64,000 nucleotides of DNA from Chitinophagaceae bacterium. Lineage in GTDB: Bacteria; Bacteroidota; Bacteroidia; Chitinophagales; Chitinophagaceae. A program made the position numbers and the translations under genes. The notes under the pieces were generated by a model. That model saw nothing but the letters and a program-made list of their open reading frames with translations. It was not told the origin of the DNA and did not search any database. Where the stretch lies: the NCBI GenBank assembly GCA_947455215.1, contig CANGNA010000004.1:1-64000 (forward strand), given 5' to 3'. This document shows, one piece after another, positions 29,314-39,705 of the stretch (position 1 is its first letter; each line of letters begins with the position of its first letter).

Positions 29314-30102
29314 ATGATAGCGCTGCTTAAAATAGAATGGCTTAAAATACGGAAATACAATACGTTCTGGATATTATCGGCCTTGTTTATTGTACTGCTC
29401 TTTACCTGGAATTACCTGATAGGATCGGGCGTGCTGAAGCTGGGCGGTAAGGACATGAACCTGCTTAATACCAACTACACTTTTCCGTCTGTATGGGAGA
29501 ACGTAGGACATTGGACCAAGTTCTTTTCCGGCCTGCTGGCTATCATCATCATCATTCTCACCACCAACGAATACCAGTTCCGCACCAACAGGCAGAACGT
29601 GATAGACGGCTGGCAGCGGGCACAATTCTTCCATGCCAAGTGGCTTATCGTGTTGCTGTTGAGCATCATTGTTACGGTATTCACTACCCTGCTGGGCATT
29701 GGCTTTGCGGTGGCCCATGGCTCACCCATTGGCAACATGACCGAGCATATGGACCGTATGCTGTATGTGTTCATCCTGACCATGAACTATTTTGGCTTTG
29801 CATTGACGCTGTCCTTCCTGATACGCAAGAGTGGTATGACCATCATTATCTTCCTGCTGTATGCCTACATCATAGAGATTATGGCGCAGCAACTCATCAA
29901 CTGGAAGCTGCCATCGCACCCCGGCGACTTTTTGCCGATGCAGTGCAGCGCCGAGTTGCTTAACTTCCCTATGATGGATATGGTGAAGACCATGATGGCT
30001 AAAACGGGTCCATCGCACAATACATTAATGCTGGTATCAGTGGGCTGGATCGTCGTGTATTATATCATCGGGCGCATCAGGCTGCTGAAGAGCGACTGGT
30101 AG
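29314..30102 (+). CDS. ABC transporter permease
   Basis: Polytopic membrane protein directly downstream of the ATPase gene. Confidence 0.85.
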   Translation: MIALLKIEWLKIRKYNTFWILSALFIVLLFTWNYLIGSGVLKLGGKDMNLLNTNYTFPSVWENVGHWTKFFSGLLAIIIIILTTNEYQFRTNRQNVIDGWQRAQFFHAKWLIVLLLSIIVTVFTTLLGIGFAVAHGSPIGNMTEHMDRMLYVFILTMNYFGFALTLSFLIRKSGMTIIIFLLYAYIIEIMAQQLINWKLPSHPGDFLPMQCSAELLNFPMMDMVKTMMAKTGPSHNTLMLVSVGWIVVYYIIGRIRLLKSDW

Positions 30103-30175
30103 TTGTTAATTTAGTTGGCACCCTTGCGCTTTGTAATACAATGGCGTATAACTTTGAAAACGCGAAATTAAACCT

Positions 30176-30970
30176 TTGCCTGTGCCTGAAAGAAAAGTGT
30201 GTATCATCGATGAAAACTATGCAGGATTTGCCCTTATCAGGAAATTCCTGGTGGCCTGCGGCTACCCGCCCGACCATATTGTGCAATACCCTTCGATAGC
30301 CACTGCAAACGAAGAAAGGATTCCCGGTGTGACCTTTGTAGATGACACGTTACTGGAACATGCCACACCCGAAACGGTGGAAGATTTCAAGCGCAATACC
30401 GCCTCGGCGGCTGTTATATTGCTGGCCTCGGCCGATGGCGAGCAGGCCACAAAACATGCGGCGGCCATCAACGCACAAGACTACCTGGTAAAAAAAGAGA
30501 TCACCCTGCCCCTGTTCCGCAAGTCTGTTCTCTATGCTATAGACCGTAAGAAGATGACCAATGATCTGCAGCGCACCCGCGATGACTATATGGCCATGTT
30601 CCACCGGCACCCGCTGCCCATGTGGGTTTACGAGATCAGCACCAGGGCCTTTCTTGCGGTAAATGCCGCCGCTATTCACTATTATGGTTATTCGGAGCAG
30701 GAATTTTTATCCATGACGATATTGGATATCCGTCCGGCAGATGATGTGCCTGCACTCCTTGCTACTACCAAAAAGACCTATAACAGCGGCTTTTACGACC
30801 TGAACCACTGGACCCACATCAAGAGAGATGGCACCAACGTAAAAGTGCATATCTATTCTCACAACATATTTTTTGATGGCAGGGATTGCAAAATAGTTAC
30901 CGCCGTAAATGCAGACAGGGAGGTAAGGATGAACCAGCTGCTGATAGATATGGGTGTTAATTTTAAGTGA
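30176..30970 (+). CDS. Degenerate receiver-like + PAS domain protein
   Basis: N-terminal VCIIDENYAGFALIRKFL..; PAS WVYEISTRAFLAVNAAAIHYYGYSEQEFL; TTG/GTG start. Confidence 0.75.
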   Translation: MPVPERKVCIIDENYAGFALIRKFLVACGYPPDHIVQYPSIATANEERIPGVTFVDDTLLEHATPETVEDFKRNTASAAVILLASADGEQATKHAAAINAQDYLVKKEITLPLFRKSVLYAIDRKKMTNDLQRTRDDYMAMFHRHPLPMWVYEISTRAFLAVNAAAIHYYGYSEQEFLSMTILDIRPADDVPALLATTKKTYNSGFYDLNHWTHIKRDGTNVKVHIYSHNIFFDGRDCKIVTAVNADREVRMNQLLIDMGVNFK

Positions 30971-31144
30971 GCGGGGCATTTTTGATGCTTTGGGCTCTTA
31001 AAAATGTTTAGCAGGGCCATATGTTGCAAAAAAATAGCAACAAGTGTTATTTACCACGTGATTATGCTGTTTTTCAATTAAATTTGCGGAATTGTGCATT
31101 AATACGCGCATCATAACCGTACAGCTAAAATATTTCTCTCTGCA

Positions 31145-33877
31145 ATGAAGGATTATCAGTACTTGACAGGACCTACATCGGCCTATATCGAATCTCTTTA
31201 CAACGATTTTATGAAGGACTCTACTGTGGTAGATCCTGAATGGAAAAAATTCTTTGAAGGCTTTGATTTTGCTACCAGCAAGATCGGTGGGTCTAACGGT
31301 GCGGCAGGCAGTGTGTCTGGCGACCAGATGACCAAGGAACTGGGCGTGTTCGATCTGATCCGTTCTTACCGCAAGCGTGCTCATCTTATTGCAACCACCA
31401 ACCCTATCCGTCCGCGCCGCGACCGCAAGCCTGCCCTGGAGCTGAAGAACTTCAACCTGGCAGAAGGTGATATGAACACTACTTTTTTTGCAGGTAAGTT
31501 CATAGGCCTGGAGAATGGCACCCTGCGCGATATACTGAAGAAACTGCAGACCATATATGCCGGTAACATAGGCATTGAATATACCTACATCAACGATACT
31601 GAAAAGTGCGAGTGGGTAAAGACACATTTCGAAGAAATGATGCTGAAGCCCCTTTCTATAGCGCAGCGCCGCCGCATATTGGAGAAGCTGAACGAGGGTG
31701 TGATCTTCGAAAAGTTCCTCAACACCAAGTTCATTGGTCAGAAGCGTTTTGGCCTGGAAGGTGGCGAGAGCACCATACCTGCACTGGATACCATCATCAA
31801 CGACGCAGCAGATGCGGGCGTGGCAGAGGTAGTGATAGGCATGGCACACCGCGGCCGACTGAACATACTGGCCAATACGCTGAAGAAGACCTACGAGCAG
31901 ATATTCTCTGAATTTGAAGGCAATATGCCTGAAGATATGACCATGGGCAGCGGTGACGTGAAATATCACCTGGGCTTCCATTCGGACATAGAAACACCTA
32001 ACGGCAAGAAAATAAATGTACAGCTGACGCCTAACCCATCGCACCTGGAAGCGGTAAACCCTGTGGTTTCAGGTTTTGCACGTGCCAAGGCCGATACGCT
32101 GTACAACAACCAATACGACAAAGTATTGCCGATACTGATACATGGTGATGCGGCGATAGCCGGCCAGGGTATTGGCTATGAACTGCTGCAGATGTCGAAG
32201 CTGGAAGGTTACAGCAACGGTGGCACCATCCACTATGTGATCAATAACCAGATAGGCTTTACAACTGATTTTGACGACGCACGCTCTGCAGACTACTGCA
32301 CCAGCCTGGCCTCTATGGTACACGCACCGGTACTGCACGTGAATGGTGATGATGCCGAAGCTGTGGTAAAATGCGCCGCATTTGCCCTGAAGTATCGCCA
32401 GCGTTTCAACGAAGATATTTTCATAGATATGGTGTGCTACCGTAAGCATGGCCACAACGAGGGCGATGAACCTAAGTTCACCCAGCCATCGCTGTACGCG
32501 CTGATAGACAAGCACCAGAACCCACGCGAAGTATATACACAGTACCTGCTGGAGCATGGCGAAGCTGACGCGCAGAGCCTGGCCAAAGAAATGGAGACCC
32601 GTTTCTGGGGCGACCTGCAGCAGCGCCTGGACGAAGTGAAGCAGAAGCCACTGCCGTACCAGTACCAGAAGCCAGAGCTATGGTGGAAGGAACTGAAAAA
32701 GGCCAAGGAAGAAGACTTCAACGCATCGCCTGTTACAGCTATTACAGAAGACACTTTTAAGGCGGCGTTCAATGCCATGATGCAGTGGCCGGAAGGCTTC
32801 AGCCCGCTGAAGAAGATAGAAAAACTACTGCAGGACAAGATAAAGCTGTTTGAAACAGAAGGTAAGGTAGACTGGGCTACCGGCGAGCTGCTGGCCTACG
32901 CCAGCCTGATGATGGAAGGCAAGGAAGTGCGCCTGAGCGGCGAAGACGTAAAGCGCGGTACTTTCTCTCACCGCCATGCGGTTATTTACGATCAGAACAC
33001 GAACGCCCCTTACAACAGGCTGAGCCGCCTGAACGACAAGCAGGGTAAGATGTACATCTACAACTCTTTGCTGAGCGAATTTGCAGTAATGGGCTTTGAA
33101 TATGGCTATGCTATGGCCAACCCTAACAACCTGGTGTTGTGGGAAGCTCAGTATGGCGACTTCTCTAACGGTGCACAAACCATCATAGACCAGTACCTGA
33201 GCAGCGGCGAGCAGAAATGGTCGAACATGAACGGCCTGGTACTGTTGCTGCCACATGGTTACGAAGGTGGCGGTCCTGAACACTCAAGCGCCCGCCTGGA
33301 GCGCTTCCTGCTGATGTGTGCAGAGCTGAACATGACAGTGACCAACATCACTACTGCGGCCAACTTCTTCCACGGCTTGCGCAGGCAGCTGGCATGGAAC
33401 TTCCGCAAACCAATGGTGAACTTTGCCCCTAAGGCCAACCTGCGCCACATACGTGCTTATTCGCCAATGGCCGACTTTACTACCGGTGGTTTCCAGGAAG
33501 TGATAGACGATCCGAACATAAAGGATGCGAAGAAGGTAAAGCGCGTGGTACTGTGTAGCGGCAAGCTGTATTTCGACATCAGCGAAAAACAACTGACCGA
33601 CAAACGCGAAGATGTGGCCATCGTTCGCCTGGAGCAGATATATCCATTGCCGGTGCAGCAGCTGAACGCCCTGCGCGACAAGTACAAAAAGGCTGAGTGG
33701 GTATGGATGCAGGAAGAGCCGGCCAACATGGGCGCTGCTACCTTCCTGAAGATCAACCTGGAGAACTTCCCTATGCAGTACAAGAGCCGCCCGGCAAGCG
33801 CATCGCCTGCTACCGGCTTCTCTAAGAAGCACGCACAGGAACAGCAGGCACTGGTTGATGCCGCGTTTACGTTTTAA
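31145..33877 (+). CDS. sucA: 2-oxoglutarate dehydrogenase E1 component
   Basis: Full-length; IGMAHRGRLN; HGDAAIAGQGIGYE; YRKHGHNEGDEP. Confidence 0.97.
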   Translation: MKDYQYLTGPTSAYIESLYNDFMKDSTVVDPEWKKFFEGFDFATSKIGGSNGAAGSVSGDQMTKELGVFDLIRSYRKRAHLIATTNPIRPRRDRKPALELKNFNLAEGDMNTTFFAGKFIGLENGTLRDILKKLQTIYAGNIGIEYTYINDTEKCEWVKTHFEEMMLKPLSIAQRRRILEKLNEGVIFEKFLNTKFIGQKRFGLEGGESTIPALDTIINDAADAGVAEVVIGMAHRGRLNILANTLKKTYEQIFSEFEGNMPEDMTMGSGDVKYHLGFHSDIETPNGKKINVQLTPNPSHLEAVNPVVSGFARAKADTLYNNQYDKVLPILIHGDAAIAGQGIGYELLQMSKLEGYSNGGTIHYVINNQIGFTTDFDDARSADYCTSLASMVHAPVLHVNGDDAEAVVKCAAFALKYRQRFNEDIFIDMVCYRKHGHNEGDEPKFTQPSLYALIDKHQNPREVYTQYLLEHGEADAQSLAKEMETRFWGDLQQRLDEVKQKPLPYQYQKPELWWKELKKAKEEDFNASPVTAITEDTFKAAFNAMMQWPEGFSPLKKIEKLLQDKIKLFETEGKVDWATGELLAYASLMMEGKEVRLSGEDVKRGTFSHRHAVIYDQNTNAPYNRLSRLNDKQGKMYIYNSLLSEFAVMGFEYGYAMANPNNLVLWEAQYGDFSNGAQTIIDQYLSSGEQKWSNMNGLVLLLPHGYEGGGPEHSSARLERFLLMCAELNMTVTNITTAANFFHGLRRQLAWNFRKPMVNFAPKANLRHIRAYSPMADFTTGGFQEVIDDPNIKDAKKVKRVVLCSGKLYFDISEKQLTDKREDVAIVRLEQIYPLPVQQLNALRDKYKKAEWVWMQEEPANMGAATFLKINLENFPMQYKSRPASASPATGFSKKHAQEQQALVDAAFTF

Positions 33878-33900
33878 TTAGTTTTACTGATCAATATTTG

Positions 33901-33933
33901 CAGGGGCTATCGGGAGATGGCCCCTGTTTTTTT
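33901..33933 (+). terminator. Intrinsic terminator of sucA
   Basis: CAGGGGCTATC-ggga-GATGGCCCCTG followed by T-run. Confidence 0.85.
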
Positions 33934-34180
33934 GTGCCTGCTTAGCGCGCCATCACCGCTGTGGTCTATCACCTCCCCCTGCGCTTCGCTGGGGTACCCC
34001 TCTTTATCAAAGAGGAGAGTTTGTGCTTAGCGCCTTGGTTTGTACGATGAGGTAGTTTGCAAATTTTATATCATATCATGGGCTAAGTAAGAGGTGGGAC
34101 TCCCCTCTTGCCAAAGAGGAGTTCCCAACCTTATAATTAATATCCCGGGTGCTCAACCCTGCAAGGATTCCCCCTCTCTT

Positions 34181-34326
34181 GTGTCTTCGGGGCGTTTCTC
34201 CTTGTGCTGGCCCGGCGCGTAGCGAGGACTCTCCGATATCGGGTGGACTGCTGATGTTGGCAACTCATGTGGATACCGGCGAGTCCTCGCCAACGCATAC
34301 GGCTATACTTCGAGAGACTCCCCGGG
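34181..34326 (+). repeat. ~145 bp nested palindromic element, copy 1
   Basis: Alignable by eye with 34674-34820; inner arms GCGAGGACTCtCC / GGCGAGTCCTCGC. Confidence 0.85.
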
Positions 34327-34673
34327 TACAAAAAAAACGAAGATGCACCGCATTGAACCATTGAGCTATTCAGCCATTGAGCCATTATATTTGTGTATAT
34401 CTTTATTTGGACACCCCAACCTACAGGTTGTATCTTCGCCCCATCCGGGAACAGTTTCCGGGTAGCCTAAATGCTCTTTACTATGTCACTGTCACACTGC
34501 AAAACATCGCAAAAACACAACCGGCAAAATTGCCACATCGGCAGAAATAGCCATATTAGCATTTTTCATACAAATGCTAACTATCAATTTAGTACCAACT
34601 TTACCTCAAGTAAAACTGCCGGCAACTATCAAAAAAACATTTTATCGCAGCGTCGGCACTTTTACCGGATTTT

Positions 34674-34820
34674 GTGTCCTCGGGGAGTCTCTCCGTGCGC
34701 TGGCCCGGTGCGTAGCGAGGACTCGCCGATATCGGGTGAGCTGCTGATGTTGGTGAATCATGTGGTTACCGGCGAGTCCTCACCAACGCACGCAGCTATA
34801 CTTCAAGAGACTCCCCCGGT
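34674..34820 (+). repeat. ~145 bp nested palindromic element, copy 2
   Basis: Terminal GGGGAGTCTCT / AGAGACTCCCC perfect inverted repeat; inner GCGAGGACTCGCC / GGCGAGTCCTCaC. Confidence 0.88.
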
Positions 34821-34842
34821 GGCAAAACAGCTCACTCACAGA

Positions 34843-34873
34843 GTGTCACACTGAGCCTGCCGAAGTGCGACAC
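34843..34873 (+). repeat. GTCACACTGAGCCTGCCGAAGTGCGACAC dispersed repeat
   Basis: Related to the reverse complement of 45737-45767. Confidence 0.65.
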
Positions 34874-35039
34874 GGACATGAGCTCTGTTATTGACGGGGA
34901 ACACTACAAGTACAGACAGCTGTGTTGGGTTAAGCAACTATATTATTATTTCACCCACATTCCTTTCCTTTTGCGCATTTACCACGTCTATACTTAAAGA
35001 AATTTCTTAAATTTACCTTCATTACTACCTTATACTTAA

Positions 35040-38000
35040 ATGAAGTCGCGATATCATCTGCTAAGCCTGTTGCTGCTTATTATAGCCGCACTACCCTCCC
35101 ATGCCCAGGCACCTATCGAATTTGTTCAAAACCAGGGCCAGTGGGGCAATTGGTTTTTATATAAAGCAGAAGCCCACGGCGGTGATGTACTGCTGGAAAA
35201 CGATGGCTTCAGGTTTGTACTCGCCGACAGGCGCAACAACGCAAAGCTCGATTCTTTTCACCACGGGCTGAGACACGATAATCCCCTCCTCCGCTTCCAT
35301 GCTTACAAAGTTACTTTTGAAGGAGCCAATACTTCCGCCACCGTACGCGGACTAAAACCACAAAAAACGTACTACAACTACTACCTGGGCAATGACCCTA
35401 CCCGGTGGAAGACAGGCATACACCCCAACTTTGCGGTAGACTACGAAAGCCTGTACAAGAATATAGATCTGCATGTATCATCAGAGAAAGGACAGGTGGT
35501 ATATGAGTTCATGGTAAAGCCGCAGGGCGACGCCGCACAGGTGGCGCTCCGCTTCGATGGGCAGGACAACCTGCGCCTGAAGAAAGGTGACCTCATCATC
35601 TCCACATCTGTAGGCGAGGTGGCCGAGCTGAAGCCTTATGCTTTCCAGTACATTAATAATGTGCGCACACAGGTAGCCTGCGATTACGTATTGAAAGACA
35701 ACATATTAAGCTTTGAATTCCCTAACGATTACGACCATAACGAACTGCTGGTGATAGACCCCACAGTGGTGTTCAGTACCTTTACCGGCTCTACTGCAGA
35801 TAACTGGGGTTTCACCGCTACTTACGATAATGCAGGCAACTTTTACGCAGGTGGCCTGGTGAATGTCTTACAATATGGCGGCGCCTTCCCGGTAAGCCCC
35901 GGCGCCTTCCAAACCACCTGGGGTGGTGGCTATTCATCGCCAACCTTCACCGCATACGCGGCCGATATCTCCATCATCAAATACAACAGCACAGGCAACA
36001 GCAGGCTGTTTGCCACCTACCTGGGCGGCGCGGGCAACGAGCATGTGCACAGTATGATAGTAGACCATAACGATAACCTGGTGATGGCCGGGCGCACGCT
36101 GTCAGCCAATTTCCCTATTACAGCGGGCGCATACCAGAACACCAACCACGGCGGCTGGGATATGATCGTTACCTCTATGAGCAGCAGCGGCACTGCGCTG
36201 GTAGGCTCTACCTACATTGGCGGCAGTAACGACGATTGTGTGAACTACGACTCTACCGAATATGTATATGGCGAGCTGAAGCATAACTACGGCGATGAAT
36301 CGCGCAGCGAGGTGCAGGTAGATAATGCCAACAATATATACGTGGCCGGTTGCACCTACTCTACCAACTTCCCTACTACCACTTCTGCCATATCTACTAC
36401 CCTTTCGGGCGCGCAGGATGGCATTGTGTTCAAGATGAACAGCAGTTGCAGCAGCCTGATATGGAGCACCTACCTGAGCGGCAACGGATCGGACGCGGCC
36501 TATGTGCTGGGCTTCGATTCGCTGTATCAATATGTATATGTTGCAGGTGGCACCAACAGCAGCAACTACCCTACTACAGCAGGTGCCTGGCAAACAGCCT
36601 ACCAGGGCGGCGGCGCCGATGGTTTTGTGACCAAGTTTACCAACGGCGGTAGCTACGGCATACAAAAAAGCACCTATGTAGGCACCAGCGGCTATGACCA
36701 GGTATATGGCATACAGCTGTACCCTACCAACGATGTGTACATTATGGGCCAGTCTATAGGCGGTCTGTTCCCGGTAACGGCGGGTGTGTACTCCAACCCC
36801 AACTCCAGCCAGTTCATCATGAAGATGGACCGCAACCTGTCTACAGATCTTATATCAACAGTATATGGTTCGGGCAACCCTTCTGTATCTAATATATCAC
36901 CTGTGGCCTTCCTGGTCGATACTTGCTCCAATGTCTATGTATCGGGCTGGGGCGGCAACCTGGGCATAGCAGGCATTACCGGCGGCACCTGCACCGGCAT
37001 GCCTACCACCACCGGCGCAGCTACCGATGGTGCCGACTTCTACTTTATAGTATTGGGTGCCGATATGACCACCCTGCGCTACGCCACCTTCTATGGTAGA
37101 ACATGCAGCAACGCAGGCTATGGCGAACACGTAGACGGCGGTACCAGCCGATTTGATAAGAATGGTATCATCTACCAGGCCATATGTGCCAACTGCGGCG
37201 GTCAGGCCATACCGGCAGGCTGTTCCGATGGTTTCCCTACAACAGCAGGTGCCTGGTGCGAGCTGGACTCCTCGATACAAAACTGTAACGAGGCTGCATT
37301 GAAGATCGCCTTCGAGATAGGACCTGTGGCAGCACACGTTACAGCCGGGCCAAGCACATCGGGCTGCGCGCCATTGGCGGTCAATTTCACCAATACCTCC
37401 AACAATGGCTTGTCGTTTGTCTGGAACTTTGGCGACGGCTCACCAACCACTACCAGCTTCGAGACCAGCCACACCTTTACGGCTGCAGGTACCTATACAG
37501 TAACGCTGGCGGCTGCCAATAGCAGTGCCTGCTTTGTAACCAATGATACGGCAAGGCTGCTGATAGTAGTAGATACTAATAGTATAAAACCTGGCTTTAC
37601 GTACCAGATAACAGATAGCTGCGGTCCTTACACAGCTATCCTCACTAATACGTCTATACTCGGTTCTTCACCGGGTGCTTCGGGCTGGACCACTTACAAC
37701 TGGACGTTCAGCGATGGTGGCAACTATACAGGCAATACCCCACCTACGCACAACTTCCCCGGCACAGGCACATATACCATTACGCTGACAATGACTGACA
37801 CGTCCGCCTGTAACTCACCGGCCACAGTGCAACAGGTGCTCAGCATTACATCGTTCAATGTATCGGCCAGCTTTGTGATGCCGGACACTATATGCGTGGG
37901 TACATCGGTAACCCCGGTTGTGACCACCGCCAACGGGCAAACCTATTCCTGGACGTTCGGCGATGGACAGACATCCAACGCGCCAGGCCCTACAGTTACT

Positions 38001-38615
38001 TATACCAGTGTAGGCACCTACCAGGTGACCTTCATCGTAACCAACCCTAATGCTTGCAACGGTGCTGATACTTTCACGCGCTCCATTAATGTAATAGACG
38101 CGCCAACCGCCGACTTTACCTTCGCCCCCGTGATACCGGTGGCTAATGAGCCGACCACCTATGCCAACCTATCTGTAAACGCCACACGGTATACCTGGGA
38201 TTTTGGCGATGGCAGTACATCAAACGACGTGAACCCGGTGCACCAGTTCAACAAAACGGGCGAATATACTACCTGCCTTACCGCATACAATGCCAGCAGC
38301 TGCCCGGCCAAAGTATGTAAGAAGGTAACGGCCGATGTAGTACCACTGATAGGCCTGCCGACGGGCTTTAGTCCTAATGGCGATGGCGAGAACGATGTGC
38401 TGTATGTACGCGGCGCAGCTATTAAAACGCTGGACCTGAAGATATACAACCGTTGGGGCCAGCTGATATTTGAGACGACAAGCAAAGAAAAGGGCTGGGA
38501 CGGCACCTACAATGGCGAACCGCAGCCTATAGAAGCATATGGATACGTGTTGGTGGCCGGCTTTATTGATGGTACCACCAAGACTTTGAAGGGCAACATA
38601 ACCTTATTGAGATGA
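35040..38615 (+). CDS. T9SS type-B sorted PKD-domain protein (gliding motility-associated C-terminal domain)
   Basis: Signal peptide; SBBP-like repeats; PKD motifs FVWNFGDGSPTT, YTWDFGDGSTSN; CTD PTGFSPNGDGENDVLYVRG..IYNRWGQLIFET. Confidence 0.93.
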   Translation: MKSRYHLLSLLLLIIAALPSHAQAPIEFVQNQGQWGNWFLYKAEAHGGDVLLENDGFRFVLADRRNNAKLDSFHHGLRHDNPLLRFHAYKVTFEGANTSATVRGLKPQKTYYNYYLGNDPTRWKTGIHPNFAVDYESLYKNIDLHVSSEKGQVVYEFMVKPQGDAAQVALRFDGQDNLRLKKGDLIISTSVGEVAELKPYAFQYINNVRTQVACDYVLKDNILSFEFPNDYDHNELLVIDPTVVFSTFTGSTADNWGFTATYDNAGNFYAGGLVNVLQYGGAFPVSPGAFQTTWGGGYSSPTFTAYAADISIIKYNSTGNSRLFATYLGGAGNEHVHSMIVDHNDNLVMAGRTLSANFPITAGAYQNTNHGGWDMIVTSMSSSGTALVGSTYIGGSNDDCVNYDSTEYVYGELKHNYGDESRSEVQVDNANNIYVAGCTYSTNFPTTTSAISTTLSGAQDGIVFKMNSSCSSLIWSTYLSGNGSDAAYVLGFDSLYQYVYVAGGTNSSNYPTTAGAWQTAYQGGGADGFVTKFTNGGSYGIQKSTYVGTSGYDQVYGIQLYPTNDVYIMGQSIGGLFPVTAGVYSNPNSSQFIMKMDRNLSTDLISTVYGSGNPSVSNISPVAFLVDTCSNVYVSGWGGNLGIAGITGGTCTGMPTTTGAATDGADFYFIVLGADMTTLRYATFYGRTCSNAGYGEHVDGGTSRFDKNGIIYQAICANCGGQAIPAGCSDGFPTTAGAWCELDSSIQNCNEAALKIAFEIGPVAAHVTAGPSTSGCAPLAVNFTNTSNNGLSFVWNFGDGSPTTTSFETSHTFTAAGTYTVTLAAANSSACFVTNDTARLLIVVDTNSIKPGFTYQITDSCGPYTAILTNTSILGSSPGASGWTTYNWTFSDGGNYTGNTPPTHNFPGTGTYTITLTMTDTSACNSPATVQQVLSITSFNVSASFVMPDTICVGTSVTPVVTTANGQTYSWTFGDGQTSNAPGPTVTYTSVGTYQVTFIVTNPNACNGADTFTRSINVIDAPTADFTFAPVIPVANEPTTYANLSVNATRYTWDFGDGSTSNDVNPVHQFNKTGEYTTCLTAYNASSCPAKVCKKVTADVVPLIGLPTGFSPNGDGENDVLYVRGAAIKTLDLKIYNRWGQLIFETTSKEKGWDGTYNGEPQPIEAYGYVLVAGFIDGTTKTLKGNITLLR

Positions 38616-39628
38616 TGAAACGATACTTATTAGCGGCGCTGACAGCAGTGATAGCCTGTACCAACGGGCACGGACAAAGTATGCACTTCTCGCAATACTA
38701 CAACGCCCCACTATTGCTGAATCCGGCCAATACTGCCCTCATGCCCGATCTGGACTACCGACTGGGTGCCAATTATCGCAACCAATGGTCGGCACTGCCG
38801 GTACCTTTTAATACTATTTGTGCCTATGGCGATATGAAGATAGGCGGCGGCGATGAAGGCCGTAAATGGCTGGGGCTCGGTGGCGCTATCTTTAACGACA
38901 AGGCCGGCAGCGGCGATCTCTCCCTGTTGCAGATGCAACTATCTGTGGCCTACCACCTGCATGTAAGCAGTAATGGCATGCTTTCACTGGGGCTGCAGGG
39001 CGGCTACTCCCAAAGGAGCGTAAACTATGACAAACTGACATTTGACAACCAGTGGGATGGCGTGGCCTTTAACACACACATATCTACAGGTGAAAAGATT
39101 GGCATATTAAAGACCAACTTTTATAACGTAGCTGCGGGCATCAACTATGCCTATCTTACCGAAGCACTCTATGTAAAAGTAGGTGCGGGCCTGGCCAACA
39201 TCAATCAGCCAACGGAAACCTTCTATAACAAGACCAATCAACTGGCCATGCGCCCTACGCTGAACCTGGATGTGCTGTTCCGCACAGGTGAGCGCACCAT
39301 CTTCAACCCATCTGTATACTACACTACGCAGAGTGGCGCATCGGAACTGGTGTTCGGCACCTTGACGCGCCTGCACCTGAGCAGCCCCAACGAGCTAAAC
39401 CCGTCGCAACTGATACTGGGCGCATATTACAGGATGGCAGATGCCGTGATAGGCGTTGTAGGCTACCAATATGGCACCCTGCAAATAACCGCCAATTATG
39501 ACATGACCGCCTCTACCCTGGCACCATACAACGGCTCTTATGGAGCCATGGAAATATCGCTGGTATGGGGTGGCAACTATTATAAGAACAAGGGGGCCAG
39601 GAAGATGTATGCCTGCCCGCGGTTTTAG
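38612..39628 (+). CDS. PorP/SprF family T9SS membrane protein
   Basis: GQSMHFSQYYNAPLLLNPANTAL; overlaps the stop of the upstream T9SS substrate. Confidence 0.95.
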   Translation: MMKRYLLAALTAVIACTNGHGQSMHFSQYYNAPLLLNPANTALMPDLDYRLGANYRNQWSALPVPFNTICAYGDMKIGGGDEGRKWLGLGGAIFNDKAGSGDLSLLQMQLSVAYHLHVSSNGMLSLGLQGGYSQRSVNYDKLTFDNQWDGVAFNTHISTGEKIGILKTNFYNVAAGINYAYLTEALYVKVGAGLANINQPTETFYNKTNQLAMRPTLNLDVLFRTGERTIFNPSVYYTTQSGASELVFGTLTRLHLSSPNELNPSQLILGAYYRMADAVIGVVGYQYGTLQITANYDMTASTLAPYNGSYGAMEISLVWGGNYYKNKGARKMYACPRF

Positions 39629-39680
39629 GAGACGCCATTCCTTAACAAAAGTTTCTGTATAATATATGGAGGGGCGGCAT

Positions 39681-39688
39681 TATTTTTG
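39681..39688 (+). promoter_or_regulatory. -7 box TATTTTTG upstream of response regulator
   Basis: TAnnTTTG match 18 bp before ATG. Confidence 0.4.
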
Positions 39689-39705
39689 ACGTACTAAACT
39701 ACAAT

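Noticed and set aside
30998-32044. 348-aa minus-strand ORF
   Set aside because: Mostly antisense to sucA (31145-33877), whose protein motifs are unambiguous; composition (many H, Y, V, Q) typical of a shadow ORF
34384-34470. Possible small RNA with TATATTTG promoter and CAACCtacaGGTTG hairpin
   Set aside because: Promoter box and hairpin are short and sit in repeat-rich DNA; no terminator or known RNA core
34471-34854. 127-aa plus-strand ORF
   Set aside because: Runs through the 145-bp repeat; part of it (RGVSPCAGP.RSEDSPISG.LLML..HV.TGESSPTH.AIL.ETP) simply translates the repeat also seen in ORF 34149-34364
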